Of a stretch of 64,000 nt of DNA, positions 45,456-54,448 are shown piece after piece. The notes under the pieces are model-generated. The model worked only from the letters and a program-made list of their open reading frames with translations. It was not told the origin of the DNA and did not search any database. The stretch's first letter is position 1, and the number at the start of each line of letters is the position of its first letter. The stretch covers positions 2,790,001 through 2,854,000 of the forward strand of contig NZ_CP108777.1 of the NCBI RefSeq assembly GCF_045207785.1, read 5' to 3'. Source of the stretch: Embleya sp045207785. Lineage in GTDB: Bacteria; Actinomycetota; Actinomycetes; Streptomycetales; Streptomycetaceae. A program made the translations under genes and the position numbers.

Positions 45456-46636
45456 TGTGACTGAGCGCTTCACTTGGCCGTTGAGCGTTTCAGTTGGCCA
45501 CTCTGGTGCTCAATATCGGCTTGCTTGGTGAGGCTGTCGCAGTGCCCGAACGGAGGTTGTCCGCAGCGTCGCGTTCGAGGGACCCTCACGAGGCGGGCCC
45601 AGGTATCGTCGGGCCGACGAGGGGGACCGATGACTTCAAGCACAACGAACACTCCGGGCACGCCGAGCACGTTTTCCATCGGAGGCGAATACCGGGTAAC
45701 TCGGCTTGGGTTCGGCGCCATGCGCCTGCCGACCGAGCCCGGCCCTGAGCGGGAAGCCGCCATCGCGGTAGCCCGGCGCGCCGTCGAACTGGGCGTCACC
45801 TTGATCGACACCGCCCACCTGTACGGATGGGGGGCCAACGAGGAACTCCTGGCCGAGGCCCTGCATCCGTACCCGGACGGCCTGCTGATCACCACCAAGG
45901 TCGGGGTCACCCAGTCCGGGCCGGAAGGGTGGGCGTACGACGCACGGCCGGAGAGCCTGCGCGAGCAGGTCGAGCAGGGCCTGCGCCGGCTCCGGACCGA
46001 GCGCGTCGGCCTCCTGCAGCTGCACCGGATCGACCCGAAGGTTCCGGTCGCCGAACAGGTTGGCGCGCTCCGCGACCTCCAACTGGAAGGGAAGATCGGG
46101 CACATCGGGCTGTCCGAGGTCACCACTGCACAACTCGCCGAGGCCCGGCAGACCGCCGAGATCGCGAGCGTGCAGAACCGCTACAACCTCCTCGACCGAG
46201 ACTACGAGCCGGTTCTGGAGGCATGCGAGGCCACCGGCATTGCCTTTCTTCCCTGGCGCCCCGTCGCCGCAGCAGCCGACTCCGGCCAGGCATCCGCGCT
46301 CGCCACCGTCGCCACCGAACTCGGCGCCACCGCCCCCCAGGTCCTGCTCGCCTGGCTGCTCGCCCGTTCCCCGGTCGTCCTGCCGATCCCCGGAACCGCT
46401 TCGCTCGCCCATCTGGAGGAGAATCTCGCTTCGGCAGACCTCCGGCTCACCGACTCCCAGCGGCAGCGCCTCGACCGTACGGCCTTGCCCGCCTAGCGCG
46501 CCGACCATCGTCGGCCGGCGTCCACCGCGTGACGCCACGCCGTCAGGCCGCAGCGACAGCGTCCGAAGCTGTGATCACCTGCCCGTGGATTGACGCCTCA
46601 GTCGGCCGAACCGGCCAAGCAAAGCGCTCAGTCACA
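45456..46636. repeat. 25-base inverted repeats around the aldo/keto reductase gene
   Basis: Bases 45456-45480 and 46612-46636 are inverted copies with 23 of 25 matches (TGTGACTGAGCGCTT shared). The right copy overlaps the last codons and stop of the IS1634 transposase. Just inside the left copy, GAGCGCTTCACTTGGCC is followed three bases later by a near-identical direct repeat at 45483-45499. Confidence 0.8.
45630..46496 (+). CDS. Aldo/keto reductase
   Basis: 288 residues from ATG 45630 (GGGGG upstream); the frame is open back to 45474 but the ATG fits the family. TIM-barrel AKR with GFGAMRLPTEPGP, LIDTAHLYGWGANEELLAEA (Asp and the catalytic Tyr), LLITTKVGVT (Lys), LLQLHRIDPKVP (His) and the NADPH-binding end PGTASLAHLEENLASADL. 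All four tetrad residues are present. The substrate is unknown. It sits alone between inverted repeats inside a mobile element, so it is likely a transferred passenger gene. Confidence 0.93.
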   Translation: MTSSTTNTPGTPSTFSIGGEYRVTRLGFGAMRLPTEPGPEREAAIAVARRAVELGVTLIDTAHLYGWGANEELLAEALHPYPDGLLITTKVGVTQSGPEGWAYDARPESLREQVEQGLRRLRTERVGLLQLHRIDPKVPVAEQVGALRDLQLEGKIGHIGLSEVTTAQLAEARQTAEIASVQNRYNLLDRDYEPVLEACEATGIAFLPWRPVAAAADSGQASALATVATELGATAPQVLLAWLLARSPVVLPIPGTASLAHLEENLASADLRLTDSQRQRLDRTALPA

Positions 46637-48288
46637 GGTCTGTGGCCAGCGGGTTCGTGTGACTTCGATGCCGAGGAGCTCGAGGAGGTGGAGTTGGACG
46701 CCGCGGGTGATCTGGACGGTGGGCGGGTCGGTCACGTTACCGATCCGCAGCGTCAGCTCGCCGAGGTGGTAGAGGATCATCCGGCCGGTGGGCCGGACCC
46801 GGCGGTTGTCCGGGTAGAGGCCGGTCATCGTCTGCTCGGGGCCCAGCGCCCGCCTCACCTGACGCTCGATCAGGCAGAACACCAGCAGGGCCAGGCAGAT
46901 CACCTGGATCAGGGCGGCGACGCGGTGATTGTGCTGCACGAACACCGGGGCGACTTGAAATCGTGGTACCGGCGCTCGACCGCACCCTGGCCCTTGTACT
47001 GGATCAGGACGTCCTGCGGGGCGGCCTGCTCGGCGGTCAGTGGTGTGATCAGTGCGTACCAGCCGTCGACCTGGGCCTCGGCGTCGAGCACCTCCTGGTC
47101 GAAGTGCCAGCTCAGCGACGGGGAGCCGGACTCGTCCTGCTCGACGTGCCAGCGCAGGCAGGAGGCGACGCGGCGTTTCGCGGCGATCACCCCGGCGCGG
47201 GCGGCGACCTTGTCGCTGGTTTTGTAGTGTCGGCCACCCGCCGCGCGGGCGAGCTTGTCCATCTCCTCGGCCGCCTTGGCGAGGCGCTTGGCGCGGGCGG
47301 CCTGCTGGCCGGCTGCGTTTCCGGTGGAGTGGACCAGGATGCGCCGCACGGTGAGGACCGGGTCGCGCTTGCGGGGCCCGGCCAGGGTGTGGACGTCCTC
47401 CAGCACCCGGTAGACCTCCCGCCGGTCGGGGTCCTTGCCCGCGTCCCGGTCGGGTACCCAGTCCACGACGGCCGCCTGCTCCAGGTCCAAGGCCGCGTAG
47501 ACCTCGTCCTTGACCTGCGCGGCCGGGACCGGGGCGATGAACGGCACGTCGGCCTGCAGCAGGGCCGCTATGTTCGAGTAGGACACCAGCTTGGAGTCCG
47601 CGACCATCAAGAACTTCTGCTCGCCGGCCATGACCCGCAGGTCTTTCATCGCCCCGACGACCTGGGAGACCTCGGCCGCACCGCCGCCGAAGACTCGGGT
47701 ATGGACGGGGATGCCGCCGTCGGCGGACACCGCCAGCCCGGCCTGGACCTGCTTGAGGTCCACCCGCCGGTCCTTGGGATGCCCGTACTTGATGACCGGG
47801 TACTGCTCGTCCTGGTCCTCCTCGGGGTAGGCGCCGTAGACAGACATGCTGGTTATGTCCCAATGAAACCGGGACACGTCGAAGCCGAACTCGGCGATCG
47901 CCCGCGCGCCGACCGTGCCAGCGATCTGCTCCAGCTTCGGCGCGATCGCGTCCAGCGCCCGGGCCAGGCGGTCGTCGTTGAGCAGGTCCGGCTCAATGCC
48001 GAAGACCTCCTCCACCGCCCAGGTCCGCGCCCAGTCCCCGACCCGCACCAGCGGTGCGGGCGACGTCAGCCGGTTGGCCACCATCGCCTCGATGACCTGC
48101 CCGTGGGTCAGGTGTGCGCTCGCGCCGCCCGGGCACAGCCCGTCGACGATCCCGGCCACGTCCAGACGGCGCAGAAACTCGGCAGCGACAGGCAGAGCGC
48201 CCAGACGCTTCTCCACCACGGACGTCACCACCACTTCAAGGCGCTGACGCTGAGACCGTGGCCGCGGGGACCGGGAAGTCATCGACAC
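46628..48288 (-). pseudogene. IS1634-family transposase with one frameshift
   Basis: ATG 48288. First frame to about 46950: PRPRSQRQRLEVVVTSVVEK, HLTHGQVIEAMVANRLTSPA, WDITSMSVYGAYPEEDQDEQ, VMAGEQKFLMVADSKLVSY and GQGAVERRYHDFK. The next frame carries VAPVFVQHNHRVAALIQVIC, LALLVFCLIERQVRRALGPE and QTCD at the stop (46628). One extra G in AAGTC (to AAGGTC) joins HDFK to VAPVF. IS1634 transposases run 500-570 residues in one frame, so this copy is broken by a single base or misread there. Confidence 0.85.
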
Positions 48289-48375
48289 ACCCCACCCAAC
48301 GCCACACCCCCCGCCCGGGACACCCCCAGACCGGTCACACCATACGAATCAACGACCCGCGAAGTACGGGCGTAT

Positions 48376-48520
48376 ACGCGCGTACCGTTTGACGGTGTTC
48401 AGGGACACGTCCAGCATCGCGCTGTGCGGACGGCCGGCACCGGTTCGACCACCCCGCCCGGCGCCCGCGAGTCCCGACTCGGCCGCCCGGTGTCGACGGC
48501 GGGCCGCAACTACACGAGAC
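48376..48520 (-). pseudogene. ISL3-type transposase HTH remnant
   Basis: The minus strand ends MLDVSLNTVKRYAR just before the inverted repeat of the IS1634-like element. SLNTVKRYAR is the HTH recognition segment that in ISL3 transposases directly precedes the EALRRAPRYRP region now found at 45400. Upstream sequence to about 48640 is too degraded to assign. Confidence 0.55.
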
Positions 48521-48684
48521 GTTCGCGCAGTTCGCGACCCGCGTGCGCGTTCCGGGGCTGGCTCCGTGTGGTGGGGAAGCCGCCCGGGCGAGGATCCGGG
48601 GGGCCCGCGGCGGGGCCGCGATGTGTGTACGAGCCCCACGGCACCACGGGTTCGCCTTCGGTGGAGGCGAGTGCGGGACGTGGG

Positions 48685-49578
48685 TCACCGGCGGTTCACG
48701 GCTGTTTTCGCCTCGACGAGGGCGGCCCGCAACAGTCCATGGGCTTTGGACACGGCGGCTTCGTTGTCGGCCAGCCAGCGTCGCGCGAGGCGGTCGACCG
48801 CGGCGGCGAGCCGCTCGCGCAGTCGCGCCTCGGTTTGGCATCCCGCGTCCGCGAGGGCGAGCTTCTTCTCGTCGGCCCCGGCGCGTTGGCGCCCACCGGG
48901 ATAGTACGTCGTGGCCAGGGCGACGGCGGCGGCCGGGGTCGCCGTCCGGTACCCCTCGCCGGCCATGCATCGTGCGAACGCCGCGTAGGCGAGGCGCACG
49001 TCGGGGTCCTCGTCGGCCGCGGAGGCCCGGCGCTGCACCAACTCGGGGAGGTAGTACACGGTCAGGTAGTTTTCCACCGACCCGTAGAGTTGCCGCCGGG
49101 CGCCGCCCACACAGCCCGAGGAGGAGGCGGCCACCTCGAAATTCCCGGGCAGCGCGACCCGGACGTCGTTGCCGCCCTCGCCGCCGAGCAGGTGATGGAA
49201 CCGCTCTCTGACATCGGGGGGCAGGGAATCGGCGTGTGTCTCGACGGGACCCTTTTCCGGGATTCGATCACGGGTCATCCACCTGTCGGGATAGCCGTGT
49301 TCCCGTACGGTCTCGGCGCGAAGTGGCGCCGCGGCCCTGAGCAGCCCGACCATCGGCCGGTCGTCGTGCGGGGCCGGCACCTGCGGATAGGTCATCCCCG
49401 CCTGGTTCATGCACCGCGCGGTCAACCGGTTCTCGGCCTCGTCGAGCACGGCGGGCCGGTCCACGAGCTGCCGGAGGTGATCCGCGACGACGGCTGTCTC
49501 CGAATGCCGCCCGCAGGCGGAGGATCCGATGGCCAGCACCAGCGACAGGGCCGTGCCCACGAGGGTGAATCTTGACAT
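48685..49578 (-). CDS. Putative lipoprotein of unknown function
   Basis: 297 residues from ATG 49578. Signal peptide with lipobox (LVGTALSLVLAIGSSAC, then GRHS). The mature part is helical with scattered Cys (ENRLTARCMNQAGMTYP, SSGCVGGARRQLYG, AFARCMAGEGYRT, DAGCQTEARLRERLAAAVDR). The repeated C-M-x-x-x-G-(Y/M) motif is common in Streptomyces lipoproteins of unknown role. It follows an I36-type inhibitor gene by about 60 bases on the same strand, so the two may be co-transcribed and act outside the cell. Confidence 0.8.
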   Translation of the reverse strand: MSRFTLVGTALSLVLAIGSSACGRHSETAVVADHLRQLVDRPAVLDEAENRLTARCMNQAGMTYPQVPAPHDDRPMVGLLRAAAPLRAETVREHGYPDRWMTRDRIPEKGPVETHADSLPPDVRERFHHLLGGEGGNDVRVALPGNFEVAASSSGCVGGARRQLYGSVENYLTVYYLPELVQRRASAADEDPDVRLAYAAFARCMAGEGYRTATPAAAVALATTYYPGGRQRAGADEKKLALADAGCQTEARLRERLAAAVDRLARRWLADNEAAVSKAHGLLRAALVEAKTAVNRR

Positions 49579-49639
49579 CGTCCGTCTTCCCGTCGGGAAC
49601 GGGGGTGCCGGGAATGCGGCACCCCCGTCGGTGTGACGA

Positions 49640-50053
49640 CTACCTCACACGGAAGTAGTTGATCTTGTCGTTGGCCGAGGAATTGACGTTCGCCTCCGTG
49701 TAGGGGGCCCACTTGAAGACGTCGTCGTCGGGAACACCACAGCAGAGGTCGTTCACCCCCACCCATTCGTTGGCCGTGTTGTTGGAGCCCGACGACGTCC
49801 CACCACCCACGTCCACTCGCGAACCGCGGCCGGCCTGGGACTTCAGGAGCTCCCCGCTGTAGTTGGCGTGGATGTAGGCGCAGAAGTAGCCCCTCTGACA
49901 GTGCAGGGCCAGTACCCCGGTCGATTCGATTTTCTGGCGGGGGGCGTCGAGGGCCTCTTCCCGATCCGTCGACGCCCGCGCGCCGGCGCCGCCGCCGGTC
50001 AGTGCGATGGTCATGGTCAGGCAGGCCAAGGTGGCCGCGAAACGAAAGCGCAT
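49640..50053 (-). CDS. Secreted peptidase inhibitor family I36-like protein
   Basis: 137 residues from ATG 50053. Signal peptide (RFRFAATLACLTMTIALTGG). The mature part has the I36 beta/gamma-crystallin-like pattern: LHCQRGYFCAYIHANYSGEL (C-x-x-G-x-F-C), ANEWVGVNDLCC and the closing ANDKINYFRVR. Streptomyces I36 inhibitors (SMI type) block metalloproteases. Whether this one inhibits a protease is not shown by sequence. It is the first gene of the pair with the lipoprotein at 48685. Confidence 0.85.
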   Translation of the reverse strand: MRFRFAATLACLTMTIALTGGGAGARASTDREEALDAPRQKIESTGVLALHCQRGYFCAYIHANYSGELLKSQAGRGSRVDVGGGTSSGSNNTANEWVGVNDLCCGVPDDDVFKWAPYTEANVNSSANDKINYFRVR

Positions 50054-50343
50054 GTCGATCCCCTGTCGAAGAGTGCGGAGTGCCGGTCCGCATGTCGGGC
50101 CTCCTCAGCCTGGGCGTCGGGACACCCGCGCGACGGGCGGATCGAGGCGGTTCACCCGTTCAGCCTCCTTGTGCCGCTGACCGACTTCCACTGCTACGCC
50201 ACGCTCGCCCGGGCGCTGTCGCTCCTCGAAGCCCCGGAACCGCCGCGACCGCTGGGACGCGTCCACCCCGTGCCCGGACACCGGCGCGCTGTTCCACGCG
50301 ACACTGGGGACCGATCCGGGAGCGATGCGAGGAGAGCACCCTG

Positions 50344-50658
50344 ATGACCGTGCCGCCGCTGACCACCGAGGAGCGCCGGGCCGCGCTCGCGAAGGCCGCC
50401 GCCGTGCGGAGGGAGCGGGCCGAGGTGAGGGAGGCGCTCAAGCGCGGCCGGTTGTCGCTGGGCGAGGTGTTGGCCGCCGACTCCGACGCCGTGCGCAGGA
50501 TGCCGGTCCGTGCCCTGCTCGAATCCCTTCCCGCCATCGGCAAGGCGCGGGCCGCGAGGCTCCTCGGCGAGTTGGAGATCTCCGAGAGCCGCCGTGTGCG
50601 CGGCCTCGGTATTCAACAACGCGACCGTCTCCTGGAGCGGTTCGACCCCCAGGACTGA
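50344..50658 (+). CDS. Actinobacterial-type integration host factor (mIHF)
   Basis: 104 residues from ATG 50344. All-helical mIHF with the conserved core VRRMPVRALLESLPAIGKAR and AARLLGELEISESRRVRGLG ending QQRDRLLERF. It bends DNA and is needed for nucleoid organisation and for site-specific recombination by some actinophages. The housekeeping copy usually sits next to gmk/rpoZ; this one does not, so it is likely a second, accessory paralogue. Confidence 0.92.
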   Translation: MTVPPLTTEERRAALAKAAAVRRERAEVREALKRGRLSLGEVLAADSDAVRRMPVRALLESLPAIGKARAARLLGELEISESRRVRGLGIQQRDRLLERFDPQD

Positions 50659-50981
50659 CCGGCGACGCCTCGCCGGCCGGGGATTCCGCGTGGGGCAACG
50701 CCCGTGCGGCGCCCCCGTGTTCTCGGAGCGACGGGCGGGCACACGGGGCCACCAACGGGGCCGAGCGGGCAGGCGAGTTCGAGTGCCTCGACGCGTCGGA
50801 CAACGATCGGAGCACTGGTAGCGTCTCGCCGAGGGTGCCGGGCCGTGGCACTACGGGGGGTGGAGTCATCGTGGCCTTCAAGCGCAACGCGGGCGCTGCC
50901 GGAACACCCGATCTGCTCCGCGCCCGCATGACCCCGCCCAACAGCCGCTGAGCGCAGCACGGCTCCGGCGGCACTTCCCTC
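50659..50981. other. Intergenic region with a possible 26-codon ORF
   Basis: A short frame at 50871-50951 (GTG, preceded by GGGGTGGAG) encodes AFKRNAGAAGTPDLLRARM then TPPNSR and a stop. The ribosome site is good and the composition protein-like, but the length gives no family. Otherwise nothing is seen. Confidence 0.3.
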
Positions 50982-51740
50982 ATGCCGGCCCTCGGCGTTT
51001 CATCGACGGATCCGGGTCCGATGGGCCGGTACCACGTATCCGTGCCCGGCCCAGTGCGTTCGCCTCGATGTGTGACAATCCGGGTCACGTTCCCGCACCG
51101 AATCGCCCAGTTGGACCGCGACGAGACATTCGTCGTCAAGACCAGCGCGGGCGGCGTGGACCGCTACGACTCGGTCACCGTCGCGGTGGACGAACCCGTC
51201 CTGCCCGGGCTGCGGGCGGACTCACTGATCGGCACCCCCGCCCTGACACTGACCGGGCTCTCGGTGACCTGCACGGGAACGCTCAACGTGGCGGAAGCGG
51301 TGAGGACCGAGAAGACCTGCACGGTCGACCGGGCGGTGACCGTCGGCGCCCTGGTCAGCGCGCAGAGCCTGACCAGCACGGGAGCGATCACGGCCACCGG
51401 CGCGAACCCGCGGATCACCGCGGGCACTCTGGTGGTGACCGGCGCCCTGCAAAGCGACGACACACTGGACGCGAGAAGAGGCCCGGTGAAGATCCTGGGC
51501 GAACCGATCGTGAGGAACGCCGCCGCCAACATCTCGGCCACCCCCGCCACGACCGACGGCTTCCTCGTCGGCTCGTCCCCCGGACAGATCAGGTTGGAGG
51601 ACTCGACCGGGGCCTCGGCGTTCGACGAAGGAGACCACGCCACGGCGGCCCTGCCCGTCCATCGCGGCGACAACTACAACGGCGTCAAGCCGGTGTCCGG
51701 CACGGCACACTTCGCCTTCTACCCGATCGGGAAACCCTGA
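50982..51740 (+). CDS. Hypothetical beta-rich protein
   Basis: Up to 252 residues; the start is uncertain (ATG 50982, or later near 51021). The body is Thr/Ser/Ala-rich with regular strand-like repeats of the type T-L-x-V-x-G-x-L: ALTLTGLSVTCTGTLNVAEA, TVDRAVTVGALVSAQSLTST, ITAGTLVVTGALQSDDTLDA. It ends with GDNYNGVKPVSGTAHFAFYP. This looks like a beta-helix or fibre. No signal peptide is evident. Phage-tail or surface-fibre relatives are possible; I do not recognise the family. Confidence 0.55.
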   Translation: MPALGVSSTDPGPMGRYHVSVPGPVRSPRCVTIRVTFPHRIAQLDRDETFVVKTSAGGVDRYDSVTVAVDEPVLPGLRADSLIGTPALTLTGLSVTCTGTLNVAEAVRTEKTCTVDRAVTVGALVSAQSLTSTGAITATGANPRITAGTLVVTGALQSDDTLDARRGPVKILGEPIVRNAAANISATPATTDGFLVGSSPGQIRLEDSTGASAFDEGDHATAALPVHRGDNYNGVKPVSGTAHFAFYPIGKP

Positions 51741-52089
51741 GGCCTCGACGGTCGGTACGAGGTCCCTCCGAAACGGCCCCGGTACGGAGCGACCGGGCCA
51801 AATCCACGCCCGCTCGAATGCATTGAATCCGCCCCCTGGAATCGATTCATGGGGCGGCGATGCATGACGGGTGTGGAGGACGACGATCGTCGGGTGCGGC
51901 GGTCGGCAGAGTCGGCCCCCGAGGAACCGCCAGAGAACCCGGGTCGCGGAGCGGGAACCGCTCGTCGGTGGACAGGTGTTCCAGGCGGACACGGGGAATG
52001 GGCCTGTCGCGGTCGCGCGCGACCTTGCGTCGCTCGGACGCCTCCGGCGCCTCGGGCGCGCCGGGGTGGTCGGTCAGGCGGTCGAACGG
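51741..52089. other. Convergent intergenic region
   Basis: 350 bases between converging genes. Open frames here are extensions or shadows of the neighbours; no clear terminator hairpin was found by eye. Confidence 0.4.
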
Positions 52090-53130
52090 TCAGGCCGCGG
52101 CTCGCCGGCGGACGGTACGTTCGAGGATTCCGAGGGTGGCCTTGAGCGCCGACTCTGGGACCACCGGGAAGGTGAGGCGCCGCTTCCACTCCTCGGCGAG
52201 CCCCGACCAGTCGTAGTAGGACGTCACGAGGGTGCCGCTCTCGGCCGGCTCCAACCGGTAGCCGTACACGTGGCGGACGTGCGGTCGGATGCGGCCCTCG
52301 ACGGTCCAGGCGATCTCCTCGTTCGGGACGAGCTTGGTGATCACGACCTCGACGTCGTACTTGCCCAGGGGGAAGTCCCCGAGGGCTTCCCGGTCCATGT
52401 GGACCACGAAGCGGTCGCCGGGGCGTTCCACCGGTCCGCCCTCGGCGTCGAGGAGCATTCCCGACGCGTCGATGTCCACGTGGCCCTGCGGGTCGGTCAG
52501 GACCGCGAAGACGGCTTCGGCGGAGGCGGGGACGAGGCGGGAGACCTCGACGCGTTCGACGACCTCGACCGGGTCTATCTCCTCGCCCTCGCCCGGAGTT
52601 CGCGCCGTGGCGGTCAGGGTCGCCCGGCCGAGAGTGTGGGTGGACATGGTGAAGCCGAGCTGGGCGGGGGTGCCGTCGACGGGGACGCCGATGGACTCGA
52701 CGTCGAGGGCGTGTACGACCACGAGGTAGCGGTGCCGACCGTGCCCGGCCGGCGGGGCGGCGCCGATGAAGCGGGCCGCACGGGCGTCGTTGGGCAGCTG
52801 GAAGGCGCCTTCGGGCAGGCCCGAGCCGGTGCAGTCGCCCGCGCCCTCGGGGAGTTCGGTGACGCCGGCGGGGATGTCGGCGACCGCCCAGTGCCAGAAA
52901 CCGGATCCGGTGGGGGCGTCGGGGTCGTGGATCGTGACGGCGTAGCTCCTGGTGCCTTCCGGCGCTCCGCTCCAGGCGAGGTGCGGGGAGAGGTCCCTGC
53001 CGCCCGGGATGCCGAACATGCCGGAGAGCTGCGCGGGCGCCCAGGGAGCGCCGTCGGCGACGGAGGTGCTGGTCACGGTGAACGGGGCAGCCTCGGCGGG
53101 GAGGCGGGTGAAGGGGTTGTCGGTGCTCAT
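52090..53130 (-). CDS. PEBP (YbhB/YbcL) - SRPBCC fusion protein
   Basis: 346 residues from ATG 53130. Residues 1-180 are a phosphatidylethanolamine-binding-protein fold: DLSPHLAWSGAPEGTRSYAV, HDPDAPTGSGFWHWAVADIP and HRYLVVVHALDVESIGVPVD, with the D-P-D-A-P and G-x-H-R ligand-pocket motifs. Residues 195-346 are an SRPBCC/START-like domain: ERVEVSRLVPASAEAVFAVL, VVITKLVPNEEIAWTVEGR and YGYRLEPAESGTLVTSYYDW. Each family is usually a separate gene; the fusion suggests a hydrophobic ligand shared between pockets. It is cytoplasmic, divergent from a GntR regulator with a 14-base palindrome between them, so probably controlled by it. Confidence 0.92.
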   Translation of the reverse strand: MSTDNPFTRLPAEAAPFTVTSTSVADGAPWAPAQLSGMFGIPGGRDLSPHLAWSGAPEGTRSYAVTIHDPDAPTGSGFWHWAVADIPAGVTELPEGAGDCTGSGLPEGAFQLPNDARAARFIGAAPPAGHGRHRYLVVVHALDVESIGVPVDGTPAQLGFTMSTHTLGRATLTATARTPGEGEEIDPVEVVERVEVSRLVPASAEAVFAVLTDPQGHVDIDASGMLLDAEGGPVERPGDRFVVHMDREALGDFPLGKYDVEVVITKLVPNEEIAWTVEGRIRPHVRHVYGYRLEPAESGTLVTSYYDWSGLAEEWKRRLTFPVVPESALKATLGILERTVRRRAAA

Positions 53131-53147
53131 GGATCGACAATAACACG

Positions 53148-53161
53148 GATAATCGATTATC
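53148..53161. promoter_or_regulatory. GntR-type operator palindrome
   Basis: GATAATCGATTATC, a perfect 14-base palindrome in the 47-base divergent promoter between the PEBP-SRPBCC gene and the GntR gene. Its AT-rich core in a GC-rich genome and its position make it the likely repressor site for both. Confidence 0.8.
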
Positions 53162-53177
53162 TGGAGGATCGTCTATA

Positions 53178-53870
53178 GTGAGCGGCGTGACTCAGACGTT
53201 CCCCGCCTCGTCCGCCCCGGCGAAGCAGATGCTTTCCGAGCAGGTGCACGCCCGCCTGCGGGACGCGATCATGCGTGGCGTACATGCCCCCGGTGACGCG
53301 CTCAAGCCGCAGGACCTCGCGCGGGCGCAGGGCGTGAGCCTGGCCGTCGTCCGCGAGGCGCTGGTGCGGCTAGTCGGTGAGGGACTGGCCGACCGGCTGC
53401 CCAATCGAGGGTTCGCCGTGCCGGCCTTCTCGGATCGGCGCTGGCAGGAGATCGCCGAGGCGCGCCGGGTCGTGGAGCCGGTCGTGCTGCGCATGTCCGT
53501 CGAGCGCGGCGACGTCGACTGGGAGGCACGCGTACGGGCGGCGCACCACCGGCTGGCCCGCACGGTGCCGTACGACACCGAGGAGGGCGAGTACTACAGC
53601 AGCGCCTGGGCCGAGGCACACCGGGTCTTTCACCGCACGCTGCTGGAGGGTTGCGGCAATCCGGTCCTGCTGGAGACGTTCGATCGCATGTGGACCGCAA
53701 GCGAGTTGGCCCGCCGCTGGTCGGCCCACCGCAACCCCGACCGCGACGGCATCGACGAACACCGCCGACTGGAGGAGGCGGCCCTGGCCCGCGACGCCGA
53801 CACCGCGGCCGAGGTCCTGACCACACACCTCACCCGAACCGCGGCCGACCTGACCCTCCCGGAAACCTGA
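53178..53870 (+). CDS. GntR-family (FCD-type) transcriptional regulator
   Basis: 230 residues from GTG 53178 (GGAGG upstream). N-terminal winged helix: LSEQVHARLRDAIMRGVHAP, DLARAQGVSLAVVREALVRL and GFAVPAFSDRRWQEIAEARR. The C-terminal FCD domain has the metal/ligand-binding His-rich helices (WAEAHRVFHRTLLEGCGNPV and DGIDEHRRLEEAALARD). FCD regulators respond to organic acids or sugar acids. It probably represses itself and the divergent PEBP-SRPBCC gene. The ligand is unknown. Confidence 0.92.
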   Translation: MSGVTQTFPASSAPAKQMLSEQVHARLRDAIMRGVHAPGDALKPQDLARAQGVSLAVVREALVRLVGEGLADRLPNRGFAVPAFSDRRWQEIAEARRVVEPVVLRMSVERGDVDWEARVRAAHHRLARTVPYDTEEGEYYSSAWAEAHRVFHRTLLEGCGNPVLLETFDRMWTASELARRWSAHRNPDRDGIDEHRRLEEAALARDADTAAEVLTTHLTRTAADLTLPET

Positions 53871-53888
53871 CCCGGCTCCGGCTCCCCC

Positions 53889-54413
53889 GGTTGGCGTGCC
53901 GGGAACTACACACATGCCGAACTGTCTCTGGAACATCTGCTCGGCAAGGAATCGGATTACGTCCCGGATCTCGCCGAAGGCGGCGAGACGATGCTCTTGG
54001 GATGCTCGTGCGGCGTCTACGACTGCGGGGCGTTGATGGCGAGGATCGTACTCACGGCCGGCACCGTGACGTGGACGGGATTCCGCAACAGCCACCGTGA
54101 CTGGGACTACCACACCATCGGGGACCTGACCTTCTCGCGCCGGCAGTTCGAGAACGCGTTCCGCGCGTGCGGCGGAGGCATCCACCGCGACGCGGAACTC
54201 GCGGCCCACCTTGACGGATCGGCTGAGCGTGAACCCGGGTTCGCCCGTTTGCTACGACTCCTCCGAGGACGGCGTCCCGTACTACGCCTGGTGGAATCGG
54301 TCCCACAGGTCGAGCACGCCGCGACGCGGCACGCGTCCGCCCGGCGTGATCATCCGCTGTCGTCGCCGTCGCCGAACTGTTCGTGCCGACGCTGGACCGA
54401 AGGCCGTTCCTGA
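53889..54413 (+). pseudogene. 5'-truncated hypothetical protein
   Basis: The frame is open from 53889 with no start codon at the right place: GNYTHAELSLEHLLGKESDY, VPDLAEGGETMLLGCSCGVY, DCGALMARIVLTAGTVTWTG and FRNSHRDWDYHTIGDLTFSR. This matches the C-terminal half of a Streptomyces family with C-x-C-G-x-x-x-C and GFRxxHRDWD motifs and no known function. The N-terminal half would overlap the GntR gene, so it is lost. After about 54150 the frame has an unrelated tail. Confidence 0.6.
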
Positions 54414-54448
54414 GCACCCGGCCTGGGTCCCGCAGAACCAGGGCCAAG

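Larger units (their letters stand above)
45420..48375 (-). mobile_element. IS1634-like element with aldo/keto reductase passenger, inserted in an ISL3 transposase
   Basis: Terminal inverted repeats: about 45417-45441 and 48354-48380 match over 25 of 27 positions, allowing a two-base gap (CCGTACTTCGCGGGTC shared). The element contains an IS1634-type transposase and, beyond its 3' end, an aldo/keto reductase gene with its own inverted repeats. The two sides rejoin an ISL3-type transposase (SLNTVKRYAR on one side, EADALRRAPRYRP on the other). Extent and nesting are inferred from these joins. Confidence 0.7.

Noticed and set aside
46963..49575. An 870-codon plus-strand open frame
   Set aside because: It runs antisense through the IS1634 transposase and the lipoprotein gene; the minus-strand motifs are decisive.
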